64,000 nucleotides of DNA. Origin: an uncultured Agromyces sp. (GTDB lineage Bacteria > Actinomycetota > Actinomycetes > Actinomycetales > Microbacteriaceae). The notes below the pieces were generated by a model that had not been told where the DNA came from, did not search any database, and saw nothing but the letters and a program-made list of their open reading frames with translations. The translations under genes and the position numbers were made by a program. Numbering within the stretch: the stretch's first letter is position 1; each line of letters starts with the position of its first letter. Location: positions 124,001-188,000 of the forward strand of contig CAJXGN010000003.1 in assembly GCA_913053875.1 (NCBI GenBank). The letters are read 5' to 3'. Shown piece by piece: positions 54,019 through 62,839 of this stretch.

Positions 54019-54702
54019 TCACGCTAGCACGAGCGAGACGGCGATCGCGAACATCACGATCGCGATGAAGCCGTCGAGCACGCGCCACGCGCGGGGGCTC
54101 GCGAGCACGCCGCCGAGCAGGCGCGCGCCGTAGCCGAGCGCGGCGAACCAGACGACGCTGCCGAGCACGGCGCCGAGCGCGAAGGTCCAGCGTTCGGTGC
54201 CGTAGGTCGCGCCGATCGAGCCGAGCAGCACGACGGTGTCGAGGTACACGTGCGGGTTGAGCCAGGTGAGCGCGAGGCACGTGAGCACGACCGGCAGCAG
54301 GCGCGCGTTGGTGCGGGGTGCGGTTGCGGCGACGGATGCCCCTGAGCCGGCGCCGCCCGAGGGTGCGGGTGCCTCCGGGGCATCCGCCCGGTCGTCGACC
54401 ACGAGCCCCTCGTCGCTGCCGCGGATCGCGCGTCGCGCCGCGAGCACGCCGTACCCGGCGACGAACAGCGCGCCGGCCCACCGTGCCACGTCGACGAGCC
54501 ACGGCACGGCCTGGATCGCCGCGCCCATGCCCCCGACGCCCGCCAGGATCAGCGCCGCGTCGCTCGCCGTGCACAGCACCACGACGGCGAGCACGTGCTC
54601 GCGACGGATGCCCTGGCGCAGCACGAACACGTTCTGCGCGCCGATGGCGATGATGAGGGAGAGGCCGAGGCCGAAGCCTGCGGCGAGCACGGCGAGTTCC
54701 AC
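54019..54702 (-). CDS. lysE: LysE/ArgO-type amino acid exporter
   Basis: 227 residues with about six membrane segments. The family signature GAQNVFVLRQGIRREH is near residue 20 and LTWLNPHVYLDTVVLLG near residue 150. It exports basic amino acids such as lysine or arginine. GTG 54702 follows TAGCGT (54715-54710) by seven bases. A Pro/Ala/Gly-rich loop of about 35 residues lies in the middle. It is divergent from an ArgP/LysG-type regulator, the classical pair. Confidence 0.88.
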   Translation of the reverse strand: MELAVLAAGFGLGLSLIIAIGAQNVFVLRQGIRREHVLAVVVLCTASDAALILAGVGGMGAAIQAVPWLVDVARWAGALFVAGYGVLAARRAIRGSDEGLVVDDRADAPEAPAPSGGAGSGASVAATAPRTNARLLPVVLTCLALTWLNPHVYLDTVVLLGSIGATYGTERWTFALGAVLGSVVWFAALGYGARLLGGVLASPRAWRVLDGFIAIVMFAIAVSLVLA

Positions 54703-54709
54703 GGATGCG

Positions 54710-54715
54710 ACGCTA
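54710..54715 (-). promoter_or_regulatory. -10 element of lysE (leaderless)
   Basis: TAGCGT on the minus strand, seven bases before GTG 54702. Confidence 0.55.
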
Positions 54716-54772
54716 GGCCCGTCTCGCGATGAAAGCCAGCTCAGGATTCTCACGCACCATTAGCCATGCTTC

Positions 54773-55690
54773 ATGGAGATTCCGCTCGACCTGGCCCGCA
54801 CCCTCGCGACCGTGGTCGACGCCGGCACGTTCGAGGCCGCGGCCGCCGACCTGTCGATCACGCCCTCGGCGGTCTCGCAGCGCGTGAAGCAGCTCGAGCA
54901 GCGGCTCGGCCGCGTGCTCGTCGTGCGCGCCAAGCCCGTGCGCGCCACCGAGGCGGGCGAGCCGATCGTGCGGCTCGCGCGGCAGCTCGCGCTGCTCGAG
55001 CAGGACGCGCTCGCGGCGTTCGGCGGCGACTCCGAGGCATCCGACCGCCCCGCCGTCGTGCCGCTCGCCGTGAACGCCGACTCGCTCGCCACCTGGTTCC
55101 TGCCCGCGCTCGCCGCAGTGGAGCGCCGGCATCGGGTCGTCTTCGACCTGCACCGCGACGACCAGGACTTCACCGCGGGGCTCCTCGAGTCCGGCACGGT
55201 GATGGGCGCCGTCACCTCGCGGGCCGAGCCGGTGGCCGGATGCCTCGTGCGGCCGCTCGGCGTCATGCGCTACCGGGCCGTGGCGACGCCCGACTACGTG
55301 GCCCGCTGGGCCGTCGATGCCGGCGGGAGCGCGCTCGCCCGCGCGCCACGGGTCGACCTCGACCGCCGCGACGACCTGCAGGGGCAGTACCTGCACGCCC
55401 GCGGCATCGACGCGTCCGCCTCGCCCCGGCACTTCGTGCCCGCCTCGAACGACTTCGCCGCGGCCGTGAAGCTCGGCCTCGGCTGGGGCCTGCTGCCCGG
55501 CTTCCAGTCGGACGCGGAACTTGCCGACGGCAGCCTGGTCGCGCTCGGGGGCCCGCCGGTCGACGTGCCCCTGTTCTGGCAGCAGTGGAACCTCGGCTCG
55601 CCGCTGCTCGACGCGGTGGCCGAGGCGCTCGCGCACGAGGCGCGGACCGCGCTCGCACCCCGGAAGGTGGGAACCGCTCAGAGGTTGTGA
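54773..55690 (+). CDS. argP: ArgP/LysG-type LysR regulator
   Basis: 305 residues. Helix-turn-helix AAADLSITPSAVSQRVKQLE at residues about 20-50, then the LysR effector domain (VNADSLATWFLPAL, SNDFAAAVKLGLGWGLLP). These regulators activate the divergent lysE exporter when basic amino acids are high. The 70-bp gap must hold the binding site. Its last 13 bp overlap the end of dgt. Confidence 0.88.
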   Translation: MEIPLDLARTLATVVDAGTFEAAAADLSITPSAVSQRVKQLEQRLGRVLVVRAKPVRATEAGEPIVRLARQLALLEQDALAAFGGDSEASDRPAVVPLAVNADSLATWFLPALAAVERRHRVVFDLHRDDQDFTAGLLESGTVMGAVTSRAEPVAGCLVRPLGVMRYRAVATPDYVARWAVDAGGSALARAPRVDLDRRDDLQGQYLHARGIDASASPRHFVPASNDFAAAVKLGLGWGLLPGFQSDAELADGSLVALGGPPVDVPLFWQQWNLGSPLLDAVAEALAHEARTALAPRKVGTAQRL

Positions 55691-57189
55691 CCGACGTCCC
55701 AGAGCCGGTCGGGCCGCCCGTCGATCGCCTCGGACACGGCGAACGCCTGGTCGTCGGAGAGCGAGGCGACGTAGTCGATCACGCCACGGCCGACGCCGAG
55801 CGCGCGCAGCGCCGACGCCTCGGGCAGCGGCACGCCCTCCGGCCGGTCGACGCGGATCGCGGCATACCCGTCGGTCGCGATCTCGACGAGCTCGCGCAGC
55901 CGCTGCGGCACGCGGTCGCGGTCGTCCTCGTCGTGTAGCCACGCCGTGAGGCCCTTGACCGCGCGGGTCAGCACGCGGCTGAGGCCCCGCTGGTACATCA
56001 CGATGTCGGAGCGGTCGAGGATGAAGTGCCGGTGCACGAACTTCAGGATCTCGACCTCGTGCCACGCGCGGCGGTCGAGCGTCACCGGCCCCGCGCGCAT
56101 GACGTCGGGCGGGGCGGGCTCGACCGACGCCTGCAGGTGGCCGATCCAGCGGTTCGTGAACGACGACAGTGCGCGCTCCGCCGCGATCGACCCGTCGAAC
56201 GGGCTCGCGAGCAGGCCGTCGACCAGGTCGTCGGCGACGACCCCGACGGCCTCGCGGAAGGCGTCGTCGTCGGCGATCCACGGGTCGCCGCGGCGGAGCT
56301 TGCGGCGCAGGCCCTCGAGCGCGCTCCCGGCCGGGGCCGCGCGTCCGCGGAGCGCCTCGTCGTCGAGCCGGCGCAGCGCGACGCCGTCCTCGATCCAGCC
56401 GCGGAACTCGCGCGCGACCGCGCCCTGGCCGAGCAGTCCAGCACGATGGAAGTCGTCGACGTCGTGGATCGAGTACGCGATGTCGTCGGCGATGTCCATG
56501 ATCGAGCACTCGAGGGTCTGCTTCAGCGCCGGGTGCCCCTGGCGAGCCGCCTGCAGGTCGGCGGCGTCGATGCCGTACGCGGAATACTTCGCGACGCGGG
56601 GGCCGCGCGCCGTGCGCGTGAGCCCGCGCGGGAGGGGGCCGTCGCCGAGCGCCGCGGCGTCGAGGTGGGCCGTCCACGGGTACTTCGCGACCGCGCTGCG
56701 CACCGCGGCGGTGAGGTTCAGCCCGAGCGGCGCGGCCTCGCTCACGTCGAGCGTGGCGAGGATCCGGTAGGTCTGGGCGTTGCCCTCGAACCCGTCGGGC
56801 AGGCCCAGCGTGTCGCGCGCGAGCCGGTCGAGCACGCGCTCGCCGAGGTGCCCGAACGGCGGGTGGCCGAGGTCGTGCGCGCTCGCCGCGGCCTGCACGG
56901 CCACCGCGTCGCACCCGTGCTCGCGGGCGAACGCGTGCGTCGGGGCATCCGCATCGACCATCGACACGGCGATCGCTCGGGCCACCGCGGTGACCTTGAT
57001 CGAGTGGCTCAGCCGGTTGTGGATGAGCGGGCCCGCGCCGGGCTGGCCGATCACCTGGGTGACGGCCGACAGGCGCGAGAAGTACGGCGAGAAGCGCACG
57101 CGCTCGAGGTCGAGCCGGAACTGCGAGTGCTCGCCGACCACGTCGGCGCTGCTCGGCGGCTCCGGGACGATCCGACTCGCGCGCGCCAT
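55678..57189 (-). CDS. dgt: Deoxyguanosinetriphosphate triphosphohydrolase
   Basis: 503 residues, the long (E. coli-like) form. HD-domain metal ligands: His in HNRLSHSIKVT, HD in AHDLGHPPFGHLGE, and the later Asp in SIMDIADDIAYSIHD. It splits dGTP (or other dNTPs) to the nucleoside and tripolyphosphate. ATG 57189 lies ten bases after the aspC stop, so the two are probably one transcript. Confidence 0.9.
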   Translation of the reverse strand: MARASRIVPEPPSSADVVGEHSQFRLDLERVRFSPYFSRLSAVTQVIGQPGAGPLIHNRLSHSIKVTAVARAIAVSMVDADAPTHAFAREHGCDAVAVQAAASAHDLGHPPFGHLGERVLDRLARDTLGLPDGFEGNAQTYRILATLDVSEAAPLGLNLTAAVRSAVAKYPWTAHLDAAALGDGPLPRGLTRTARGPRVAKYSAYGIDAADLQAARQGHPALKQTLECSIMDIADDIAYSIHDVDDFHRAGLLGQGAVAREFRGWIEDGVALRRLDDEALRGRAAPAGSALEGLRRKLRRGDPWIADDDAFREAVGVVADDLVDGLLASPFDGSIAAERALSSFTNRWIGHLQASVEPAPPDVMRAGPVTLDRRAWHEVEILKFVHRHFILDRSDIVMYQRGLSRVLTRAVKGLTAWLHDEDDRDRVPQRLRELVEIATDGYAAIRVDRPEGVPLPEASALRALGVGRGVIDYVASLSDDQAFAVSEAIDGRPDRLWDVGHNL

Positions 57190-57199
57190 CGGCGGAGCC

Positions 57200-58426
57200 C
57201 TACGCGAACAGGCGCTGCAGGCGCTGCACGCCCTCGAGCAGGGCGTCGTCGCCGAGCGCGTAGCTGAGGCGGAGGTAGCCGCTCGGGCCGAACGCCTCGC
57301 CGGGCACCGCGGCGACCTCGGCCTGCTCGAGCATGAGGTCGGCGAGCTCGAGCGAACTGGTCGGCGTCGTGCCGCCCCACTCGCGGCCGAGCAGCCCGCT
57401 CACGTCGGGGTAGACGTAGAACGCGCCCTCGGGCTCGGGCACGGTGACGCCGTCGATCTTCGACAACTCGGCGACGATCGTGCGCCGGCGGCGGTCGAAC
57501 GCGCGGCGCATCTGCTCGACCGGTTCCTGCGGGCCGTTCAGCGCGGCGATCGCGGCGCGCTGCGAGATGTTCGACACGTTCGAGGTGAGGTGCGACTGCA
57601 GGTTCGCGGCGCCCTTCATGAGGTCGGCGGGGCCGACCATCCAGCCGAGGCGCCAGCCGGTCATCGCGTAGGTCTTCGCCACGCCGTTCACCAGGATCGT
57701 GCGGTCGGCCAGCTCGGGCACGGCCTCCACGATCGAGGTCGCGCGCGGCGGCGCGGCGTCCGGGTCGCCGTCGAGACGCCCGTAGGTGAGGTTCTGGTAG
57801 ATCTCGTCGGTCACCACGAAGATGCCGTGCTCGAGCGCCCACTTGCCGATCGCGCGGATCTGCTCGGTCGAGTAGACCGCACCCGTCGGGTTCGACGGCG
57901 AGACGAGCAGCAGCACCTTGGTGCGCTCGGTGCGGGCCGCCTCGAGCTGGTCGACCGTGACCCGGTAGCCCTGGTCGGCGCCCGCGAACACGTCGACCTG
58001 CCGGCCGCCGGTCAGCCCGATCGCCTCGGGGTACGTGGTCCAGTACGGGGTCGGCACGAGCACCTCGTCGCCCGGGTCGACGAGCACCTGGAACGCCTGG
58101 TAGACCGCCTGCTTGCCGCCGTTGGTCACGACGACCTGGTTCGGTGCGACCTCGAGGCCCGAGTCGCGCAGCGTCTTGGCGGCGACCGCCTCGCGCAGGT
58201 CGGGCAGGCCGGCCGCGGGCGTGTAGCGGTGGTTGCGCGGGTCGCGCACCGCCTCGAGCGCGGCCTCGACGATGTGCTCCGGCGTCGCGAAGTCGGGCTC
58301 GCCCGCGGCGTACGAGATGATCGGTCTTCCCTCGGCCTTCAGGGCCTTCGCCTTGGCGTCGACCTTCAGGGTCGCGGACTCGGCGATCGCGGCGATACGG
58401 GCGGAGAGGCGGTGCTGCTCGGTCAC
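57200..58426 (-). CDS. aspC: Class I pyridoxal-phosphate aminotransferase (aspartate type)
   Basis: 408 residues, subgroup Ib. PLP Lys in [16 protein letters not shown] near residue 245, Asp/Tyr in [11 protein letters not shown], substrate Arg in YLRLSYA near the end. It converts aspartate and 2-oxoglutarate to oxaloacetate and glutamate. GTG 58426 is preceded by TAGGCT with six bases between. The position beside tRNA-Trp-secE-nusG is normal for this bacterial family. Confidence 0.9.
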   Translation of the reverse strand: MTEQHRLSARIAAIAESATLKVDAKAKALKAEGRPIISYAAGEPDFATPEHIVEAALEAVRDPRNHRYTPAAGLPDLREAVAAKTLRDSGLEVAPNQVVVTNGGKQAVYQAFQVLVDPGDEVLVPTPYWTTYPEAIGLTGGRQVDVFAGADQGYRVTVDQLEAARTERTKVLLLVSPSNPTGAVYSTEQIRAIGKWALEHGIFVVTDEIYQNLTYGRLDGDPDAAPPRATSIVEAVPELADRTILVNGVAKTYAMTGWRLGWMVGPADLMKGAANLQSHLTSNVSNISQRAAIAALNGPQEPVEQMRRAFDRRRRTIVAELSKIDGVTVPEPEGAFYVYPDVSGLLGREWGGTTPTSSLELADLMLEQAEVAAVPGEAFGPSGYLRLSYALGDDALLEGVQRLQRLFA

Positions 58427-58432
58427 GCCTCC

Positions 58433-58438
58433 AGCCTA
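58433..58438 (-). promoter_or_regulatory. -10 element of aspC (leaderless)
   Basis: TAGGCT on the minus strand, six bases before GTG 58426. Confidence 0.5.
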
Positions 58439-58537
58439 CCGAGCAGCGGATGCCGCGGGCAGGACGGCGAGTCTCGATGACGCACTGCGTCCGGACGGTT
58501 CGCCGGGGCGCCCGCCGGTTGCGAGAATGGTCACTCG

Positions 58538-59476
58538 ATGCACACCACCACACGATCGGATGCCACGGGCAGCCGCCGCCCCCGATGGCGGTCGGTCGCG
58601 CTGTGGTCGGCCGTCGCGCTCGTCGCACTGGTCGTGGTCGTGCTCGCAGCGCGGTGGCTGCGCACCCTCCCGGCGATCGACGACTTCATCGTCACCTACC
58701 CGGGCACCTCGGAGCTGCCCGAGGGGGCGCCGATCGGCATCCCGCTGTGGCTCGCCTGGCAGCACTTCCTGAACGCGTTCTTCCTCGTGCTGCTCGTGAA
58801 GACCGGGCTCGTGCTGCGGGCGAAGCAGCGGCCGAAGGTCTTCTGGCGGCGCGACAACACCCGGGGCATCCGCACCGCGGGCGCCCCGCGTCGCATCGGC
58901 ATCGACCTCTGGCTGCACCTCTGGGTCGACGCGCTCTGGATGCTGAACGGCGTCGTCTACGTCGTGCTGCTGTTCGCGACCGGCGCGTGGATGCGCATCG
59001 TGCCGACGAGCTGGGACATCGTGCCGAACGCGATCTCCGCAGGGCTCCAGTACGCCTCGCTCGACTGGCCGGTGCACGACGGCTGGGCGACCTACAACGG
59101 GCTGCAGCTGCTGTCGTACTTCGCGACCGTGTTCATCGCCGCGCCGCTCGCGTTCGTCACGGGCCTCCGCCTGTCGTCGGTCTGGCCGCAGGACGCCCCT
59201 CGCCTGAACAGTGTCTTCCCGGAGCGGCTCGCGCGCGCCCTGCACTACCCGGTCATGCTCTACTTCCTGGCCTTCACCGCGGTGCATACGGTGCTCGTGC
59301 TCGCGACCGGCATGCTGCGCAACCTCGACCACATGTACCTCGCACGCGACACCGAGACCTGGCTCGGGTTCGCGGTCTTCGCCGCGTCGCTCGTGGCGAT
59401 GGTCGCCGCGTGGGTGCTCGCGCGGCCCGCGCTGCTGAAGCGCATCGCCGCGCGTTCGGGCCAGACCTGGGGCTGA
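58538..59476 (+). CDS. Cytochrome b/b6 domain-like membrane protein
   Basis: 312 residues, about five to six membrane segments. His residues in facing segments (WQHFLNAFFLV, LWLHLWVDALWML, LHYPVMLYFLAFTAVHTVLV) suggest two heme b groups, as in formate dehydrogenase gamma or cytochrome b561 proteins. Its electron partner is not in the window. ATG 58538; no clear ribosome-binding site is visible, so the start may be leaderless with a weak -10. Confidence 0.72.
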   Translation: MHTTTRSDATGSRRPRWRSVALWSAVALVALVVVVLAARWLRTLPAIDDFIVTYPGTSELPEGAPIGIPLWLAWQHFLNAFFLVLLVKTGLVLRAKQRPKVFWRRDNTRGIRTAGAPRRIGIDLWLHLWVDALWMLNGVVYVVLLFATGAWMRIVPTSWDIVPNAISAGLQYASLDWPVHDGWATYNGLQLLSYFATVFIAAPLAFVTGLRLSSVWPQDAPRLNSVFPERLARALHYPVMLYFLAFTAVHTVLVLATGMLRNLDHMYLARDTETWLGFAVFAASLVAMVAAWVLARPALLKRIAARSGQTWG

Positions 59477-59487
59477 GCCCGCCTCGG

Positions 59488-59517
59488 TTGGACTGGCCGC
59501 GCGGCATCACCTAGACT
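59488..59517 (+). promoter_or_regulatory. Promoter of tRNA-Trp and its leader RNA
   Basis: TTGGAC (59488-59493) and TAGACT (59512-59517) with an 18-bp spacer, the best -35/-10 pair in the window. The start would be near 59524. Confidence 0.65.
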
Positions 59518-59523
59518 GTCTGA

Positions 59524-59610
59524 GGTTGTGAACGCAGCCAAGCTTCTCCGTGCCTGCAATCGGGTGCGAATCCCGGTGTGAAGCGCAGGAGGAGCGAGGT
59601 CGTTCACACC
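59524..59610 (+). ncRNA. Candidate structured RNA upstream of tRNA-Trp
   Basis: Bases 59524-59534 pair with 59601-59610 (ten pairs, one bulged U). Inside, CTCC (59546-59549) pairs with GGAG (59591-59594), CCTGC (59553-59557) with GCAGG (59585-59589), and ATCGGG (59559-59564) with CCCGGT (59572-59577) around the loop TGCGAAT, which has T-loop character. It begins at the predicted transcription start. Function unknown; it could be a processed tRNA leader. Confidence 0.45.
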
Positions 59611-59636
59611 CCGGCGGTCGCCTCGCACGCGACCGA

Positions 59637-59709
59637 AGGGCGGTGGCTCAATTGGTAGAGCAGCGGTCTCCAAAACCGCAGGTTGCAGGTTCGAGTCCTG
59701 TCCGCCCTG
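59637..59709 (+). tRNA. tRNA-Trp (anticodon CCA)
   Basis: 73 bases with all arms: acceptor AGGGCGG/CCGCCCT, D-arm GCTC/GAGC, anticodon stem GCGGT/ACCGC with loop CTCCAAA (anticodon CCA at 59670-59672), T-arm GCAGG-TTCGAGT-CCTGT, discriminator G. CCA is not encoded. It lies directly upstream of secE, the usual actinobacterial order. Confidence 0.97.
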
Positions 59710-59749
59710 CGAGTCGGCAGGCAATGCCGGCCCATGAAAGGTGTACGAG

Positions 59750-60025
59750 GTGGCCCGAAAAGTAACCGACGAACCCAGCGAGGATGTCGTCGCCAAGGCG
59801 AAGCAGGATCGCGCCGCACAGCGCAACCCGTTCGCCCGGATCGCCCTGTTCATCCGACAGGTCATCGCAGAACTGAAGAAGGTCGTCACCCCGACCCGGC
59901 GCGAACTGGTGAACTTCACCATCGTCGTGCTGGTGTTCGTACTCATCATGATGGCCATCGTGTGGGGTCTCGACCAGTTCTTCAGCTGGCTCGTCCTCTA
60001 CGTCTTCGGAACGCCGGGCGTCTAG
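59750..60025 (+). CDS. secE: Preprotein translocase subunit SecE
   Basis: 91 residues. A hydrophilic head, then RNPFARIALFIRQVIAELKK and VVTPTRRELVNFTIVV, the SecE amphipathic helix and single membrane segment. It holds SecY in the translocon. GTG 59750 (VARKVTDE) has GAAAGG at 59736-59741 at the right distance; GTG 59741 would overlap that site. Confidence 0.93.
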   Translation: MARKVTDEPSEDVVAKAKQDRAAQRNPFARIALFIRQVIAELKKVVTPTRRELVNFTIVVLVFVLIMMAIVWGLDQFFSWLVLYVFGTPGV

Positions 60026-60094
60026 ATCCGGGCACGGCCTGACGAGCGGCGGTGCGATCCGCCCCCGGAACCGAAATCGAAGGACTGAGAACAC

Positions 60095-61018
60095 GTGGCA
60101 AAGACTGAGCGCGAGGACGTCGACTGGGCGACCGCTGCCGAGCAGTCGTCCGAGGACGACGAGGCCCAGGAGGGCAACTCGCTGCAGCGCGACGAGCAGT
60201 CCTCCGAGCCCGCCGAGCACCGCGCGGTGCACATCGTCGACGACGAGGGCAACGACGTCGACCTCGACGCCGTGCTCGACTCGCTCGCCGAGGCGACCGA
60301 CCCCGAGGCCGACAAGGTCGTCGACGACGCACTCGACATCGACAGCGCCGACGAGGCCGAGGCTGCGGCCGAGGCCACCGAGGAGGAAGAGGAAGAGGCG
60401 CACGACCCCTACGAGGAGTTCCGCCGCGAGCTGCGCTTCCTCCCGGGCAAGTGGTACGTCATCCACTCCTACGCCGGCTTCGAGCGCCGCGTGAAGGCGA
60501 ACATCGAGCAGCGCCGCGAGACCATGGCCATGGCGGACTACGTCTACCAGGTCGAGGTCCCCATGGAAGACGTGGTCGAGATCAAGAACGGCCAGCGCAA
60601 GATGGTCAACCGCGTGCGCATCCCGGGCTACGTGCTCGTGCGCATGGAGCTCAACGAGGAGAGCTGGTCGGTCATCCGCCACACTCCCGGCGTCACCGGC
60701 TTCGTGGGCAACGCGCACAACCCGACCCCGCTCCGCTTCGAGGAGGCCTTCGGCATGCTGAAGAGCCTCGTCGAGCCCAAGGAGGCGCCCGTCAAGGCCG
60801 GCAAGGCCGCGGGCGGCACCGCCGCGGCGCGTCCGATCCCCGCCGAGGTCGACTTCGAGGTCGGCGAGACGATCACCATCAAGGACGGCTCGTTCGCGGG
60901 CCTGCCCGGTTCGATCAGCGAGATCAAGCCCGAGAGCGGCAAGCTCACGGTGCTCGTCTCCCTGTTCGAGCGCGAGACCCCGGTCGAGCTCAGCTTCGAC
61001 CAGGTCACCAAGCTCTAG
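60095..61018 (+). CDS. nusG: Transcription termination/antitermination factor NusG
   Basis: 307 residues, against about 180 in E. coli. An acidic, disordered head of about 115 residues ([17 protein letters not shown]) precedes the NGN domain ([20 protein letters not shown]), and the KOW domain closes the protein ([19 protein letters not shown]). It couples RNA polymerase with the ribosome and Rho. GTG 60095; GAAGGA upstream. The long acidic head is common in Actinobacteria. Confidence 0.95.
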   Translation: MAKTEREDVDWATAAEQSSEDDEAQEGNSLQRDEQSSEPAEHRAVHIVDDEGNDVDLDAVLDSLAEATDPEADKVVDDALDIDSADEAEAAAEATEEEEEEAHDPYEEFRRELRFLPGKWYVIHSYAGFERRVKANIEQRRETMAMADYVYQVEVPMEDVVEIKNGQRKMVNRVRIPGYVLVRMELNEESWSVIRHTPGVTGFVGNAHNPTPLRFEEAFGMLKSLVEPKEAPVKAGKAAGGTAAARPIPAEVDFEVGETITIKDGSFAGLPGSISEIKPESGKLTVLVSLFERETPVELSFDQVTKL

Positions 61019-61143
61019 CGACACGGCCCCACGGGGCATCCGCTCCTCGAGCACACCAGACATCCAGACCACCGCCGCCCGGACAGGCCGGGCGCGCGGG
61101 AGAGTGCCCCGCCTGGGGCGTTCGAACAGAAAGAGAGAAAACC

Positions 61144-61572
61144 ATGGCACCGAAGAAGAAGGTCACTGGTCTGATCAAGCTTCAGATCAACGCCGGCGCC
61201 GCGAACCCCGCTCCGCCCATCGGCCCCGCACTGGGTCAGCACGGCGTGAACATCATGGAGTTCTGCAAGGCGTACAACGCCGCGACCGAGTCGCAGCGCG
61301 GCAACGTGATCCCCGTCGAGATCACCGTGTACGAGGACCGCTCGTTCACGTTCGTGCTCAAGACCCCGCCGGCCGCAGAGCTCATCAAGAAGGCCGCAGG
61401 CGTGGCCAAGGGCTCGGGCGTTCCGCACACCACCAAGGTCGGCAAGATCTCGCAGGACCAGGTCCGCGAGATCGCGCAGCAGAAGATGGCCGACCTCAAC
61501 GCGAACGACATCGACGCCGCGTCGAAGATCATCGCGGGCACCGCTCGTTCGATGGGCATCACGGTCGAGTAA
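61144..61572 (+). CDS. rplK: 50S ribosomal protein L11
   Basis: 142 residues. [20 protein letters not shown] and [20 protein letters not shown] are unmistakable. It binds the GTPase centre of 23S rRNA. The leader 61019-61143 contains a GCCCC-GCCT-GGGGC hairpin (61106-61119) and an AG-rich stretch just before the ATG. Confidence 0.98.
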   Translation: MAPKKKVTGLIKLQINAGAANPAPPIGPALGQHGVNIMEFCKAYNAATESQRGNVIPVEITVYEDRSFTFVLKTPPAAELIKKAAGVAKGSGVPHTTKVGKISQDQVREIAQQKMADLNANDIDAASKIIAGTARSMGITVE

Positions 61573-61581
61573 GCCTCGATC

Positions 61582-61611
61582 AGCGGATGCCTCCGCCAAG
61601 CGGCATCCGCT
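61582..61611 (+). promoter_or_regulatory. Perfect 10-bp hairpin between rplK and rplA
   Basis: AGCGGATGCC (61582-61591) and GGCATCCGCT (61602-61611) pair perfectly around a ten-base loop. It contains the inverted pair of the word CGGATGCC that is common in the window. It may attenuate transcription or form part of an L1 feedback site; there is no T tract. Confidence 0.55.
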
Positions 61612-61680
61612 CGTCACCAGACATTTTCGTGGCAGCGCCGGCCAGGCGCGATGACCACGCACTCTTCAAGGAGAACCAAC

Positions 61681-62370
61681 ATGGCACAGAAGTCCAAGGC
61701 CTACCGGGCCGCGGCCGAGAAGATCGAGGCCGGCAAGTACTACACCCCGACCGAGGCAGTCGCCCTCGCGAAGGAGACCGGCTCGGCGAAGTTCGACTCG
61801 ACCGTCGAGGTCGCGCTGAAGCTCAACGTCGACCCCCGCAAGGCGGACCAGATGGTGCGCGGCACCGTCATCCTCCCGCACGGCACGGGCAAGACCGCCC
61901 GCGTGATCGTGTTCGCGACCGGTGACGCGGCCGAGGCCGCCATCGCCGCGGGTGCGGACGAGGTCGGCGGCGCCGACCTGATCGCGAAGGTCGCCGAGGG
62001 CTACACCGCCTTCGACGCCGCGGTCGCGACCCCCGAGCTCATGGGCCAGGTCGGCCGTCTCGGCAAGGTGCTCGGCCCGCGCGGCCTCATGCCGAACCCG
62101 AAGACCGGCACCGTCACCCCGAACCCGGCCAAGGCCGTGTCCGACATCAAGGGCGGCAAGATCGAGTTCCGCGTCGACAAGCACGCCAACGTGCACTTCG
62201 TCGTCGGCAAGGCCGGCTTCACCGCCGAGCAGCTCAACGAGAACATCGCGACCGCCCTCGAGGAGGTCGTGCGCCTCAAGCCGTCGAGCGCCAAGGGCCG
62301 CTACATCCAGAAGGGCTCGGTCTCGACCACCTTCGGCCCCGGCATCCCGCTGGACGTCAACAGCATCTAG
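61681..62370 (+). CDS. rplA: 50S ribosomal protein L1
   Basis: 229 residues. [17 protein letters not shown] and the C-terminal [14 protein letters not shown] are typical. It binds 23S rRNA at the L1 stalk and represses its own operon in other bacteria. AAGGAG precedes the ATG by nine bases. Confidence 0.98.
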   Translation: MAQKSKAYRAAAEKIEAGKYYTPTEAVALAKETGSAKFDSTVEVALKLNVDPRKADQMVRGTVILPHGTGKTARVIVFATGDAAEAAIAAGADEVGGADLIAKVAEGYTAFDAAVATPELMGQVGRLGKVLGPRGLMPNPKTGTVTPNPAKAVSDIKGGKIEFRVDKHANVHFVVGKAGFTAEQLNENIATALEEVVRLKPSSAKGRYIQKGSVSTTFGPGIPLDVNSI

Positions 62371-62388
62371 TCGATCCGTCGACTCGCG

Positions 62389-62414
62389 CAAGGGCCCGCT
62401 TCGGCGGGCCCTTG
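62389..62414 (+). terminator. Strong hairpin after rplA
   Basis: CAAGGGCCCGC (62389-62399) and GCGGGCCCTTG (62404-62414) form eleven perfect pairs with the stable TTCG loop. It ends the secE-rplA block. Followed by TCGTATCT, only weakly T-rich. Confidence 0.8.
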
Positions 62415-62459
62415 TCGTATCTGGGGGCTTCCCCGGATCCCTCCCGGAAGCTCCGGGAG

Positions 62460-62465
62460 TAGGTT
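62460..62465 (+). promoter_or_regulatory. -10 element of the 62474 gene (leaderless)
   Basis: TAGGTT, eight bases before ATG 62474. Confidence 0.45.
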
Positions 62466-62473
62466 CCGGGAGC

Positions 62474-62803
62474 ATGGACGTCGCAGTCCTTGCCGGAGTC
62501 GTCGCCACGGCGATGTTCGCGATCAGCCACTTCCCGATGCTGAAGAAGGCGATCGCCACCCGAGACCTGCACTCCTACAGCCTCGGCAACCTCGTGCTGC
62601 TGAACCTCGCGAACCTGATCTACTCGTTGTACGTCTTCACCCTCCCGGTCGGCCCGATCTGGATCCTGCACAGCTTCTACGTCGCCGTGGCGGCGACGAT
62701 GCTCGCGCTCTACCTCGGCACCGGGGCCCATCGCTCGGACCGCATCCGGGCACGTGCTCGCCGCGTGCGACGTGCGGCCGCGCACGACGCCCTGCCCGTG
62801 TGA
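62474..62803 (+). CDS. Small three-segment membrane protein, PQ-loop/SemiSWEET-like
   Basis: 109 residues. Three membrane segments (about 3-20, 37-56, 62-82) with FPMLKKAIATRDLHSYSLGN between the first two, similar to the loop of SemiSWEET/PQ-loop half-transporters. A basic tail of about 25 residues follows. Sugar transport is a guess from the shape; the diagnostic Pro-Gln pair is absent. Confidence 0.5.
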   Translation: MDVAVLAGVVATAMFAISHFPMLKKAIATRDLHSYSLGNLVLLNLANLIYSLYVFTLPVGPIWILHSFYVAVAATMLALYLGTGAHRSDRIRARARRVRRAAAHDALPV

Positions 62804-62839
62804 GGTGCGCACCGCGGCGGGCGGTGGGAGGATGCCGTC

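Noticed and set aside
59559-59577. Hairpin with GTGCGAATCCC taken as a degenerate tRNA or a cobalamin riboswitch
   Set aside because: The T-loop-like hairpin lies in the centre of the element rather than next to the 3' acceptor strand, and the other conserved riboswitch segments are missing.
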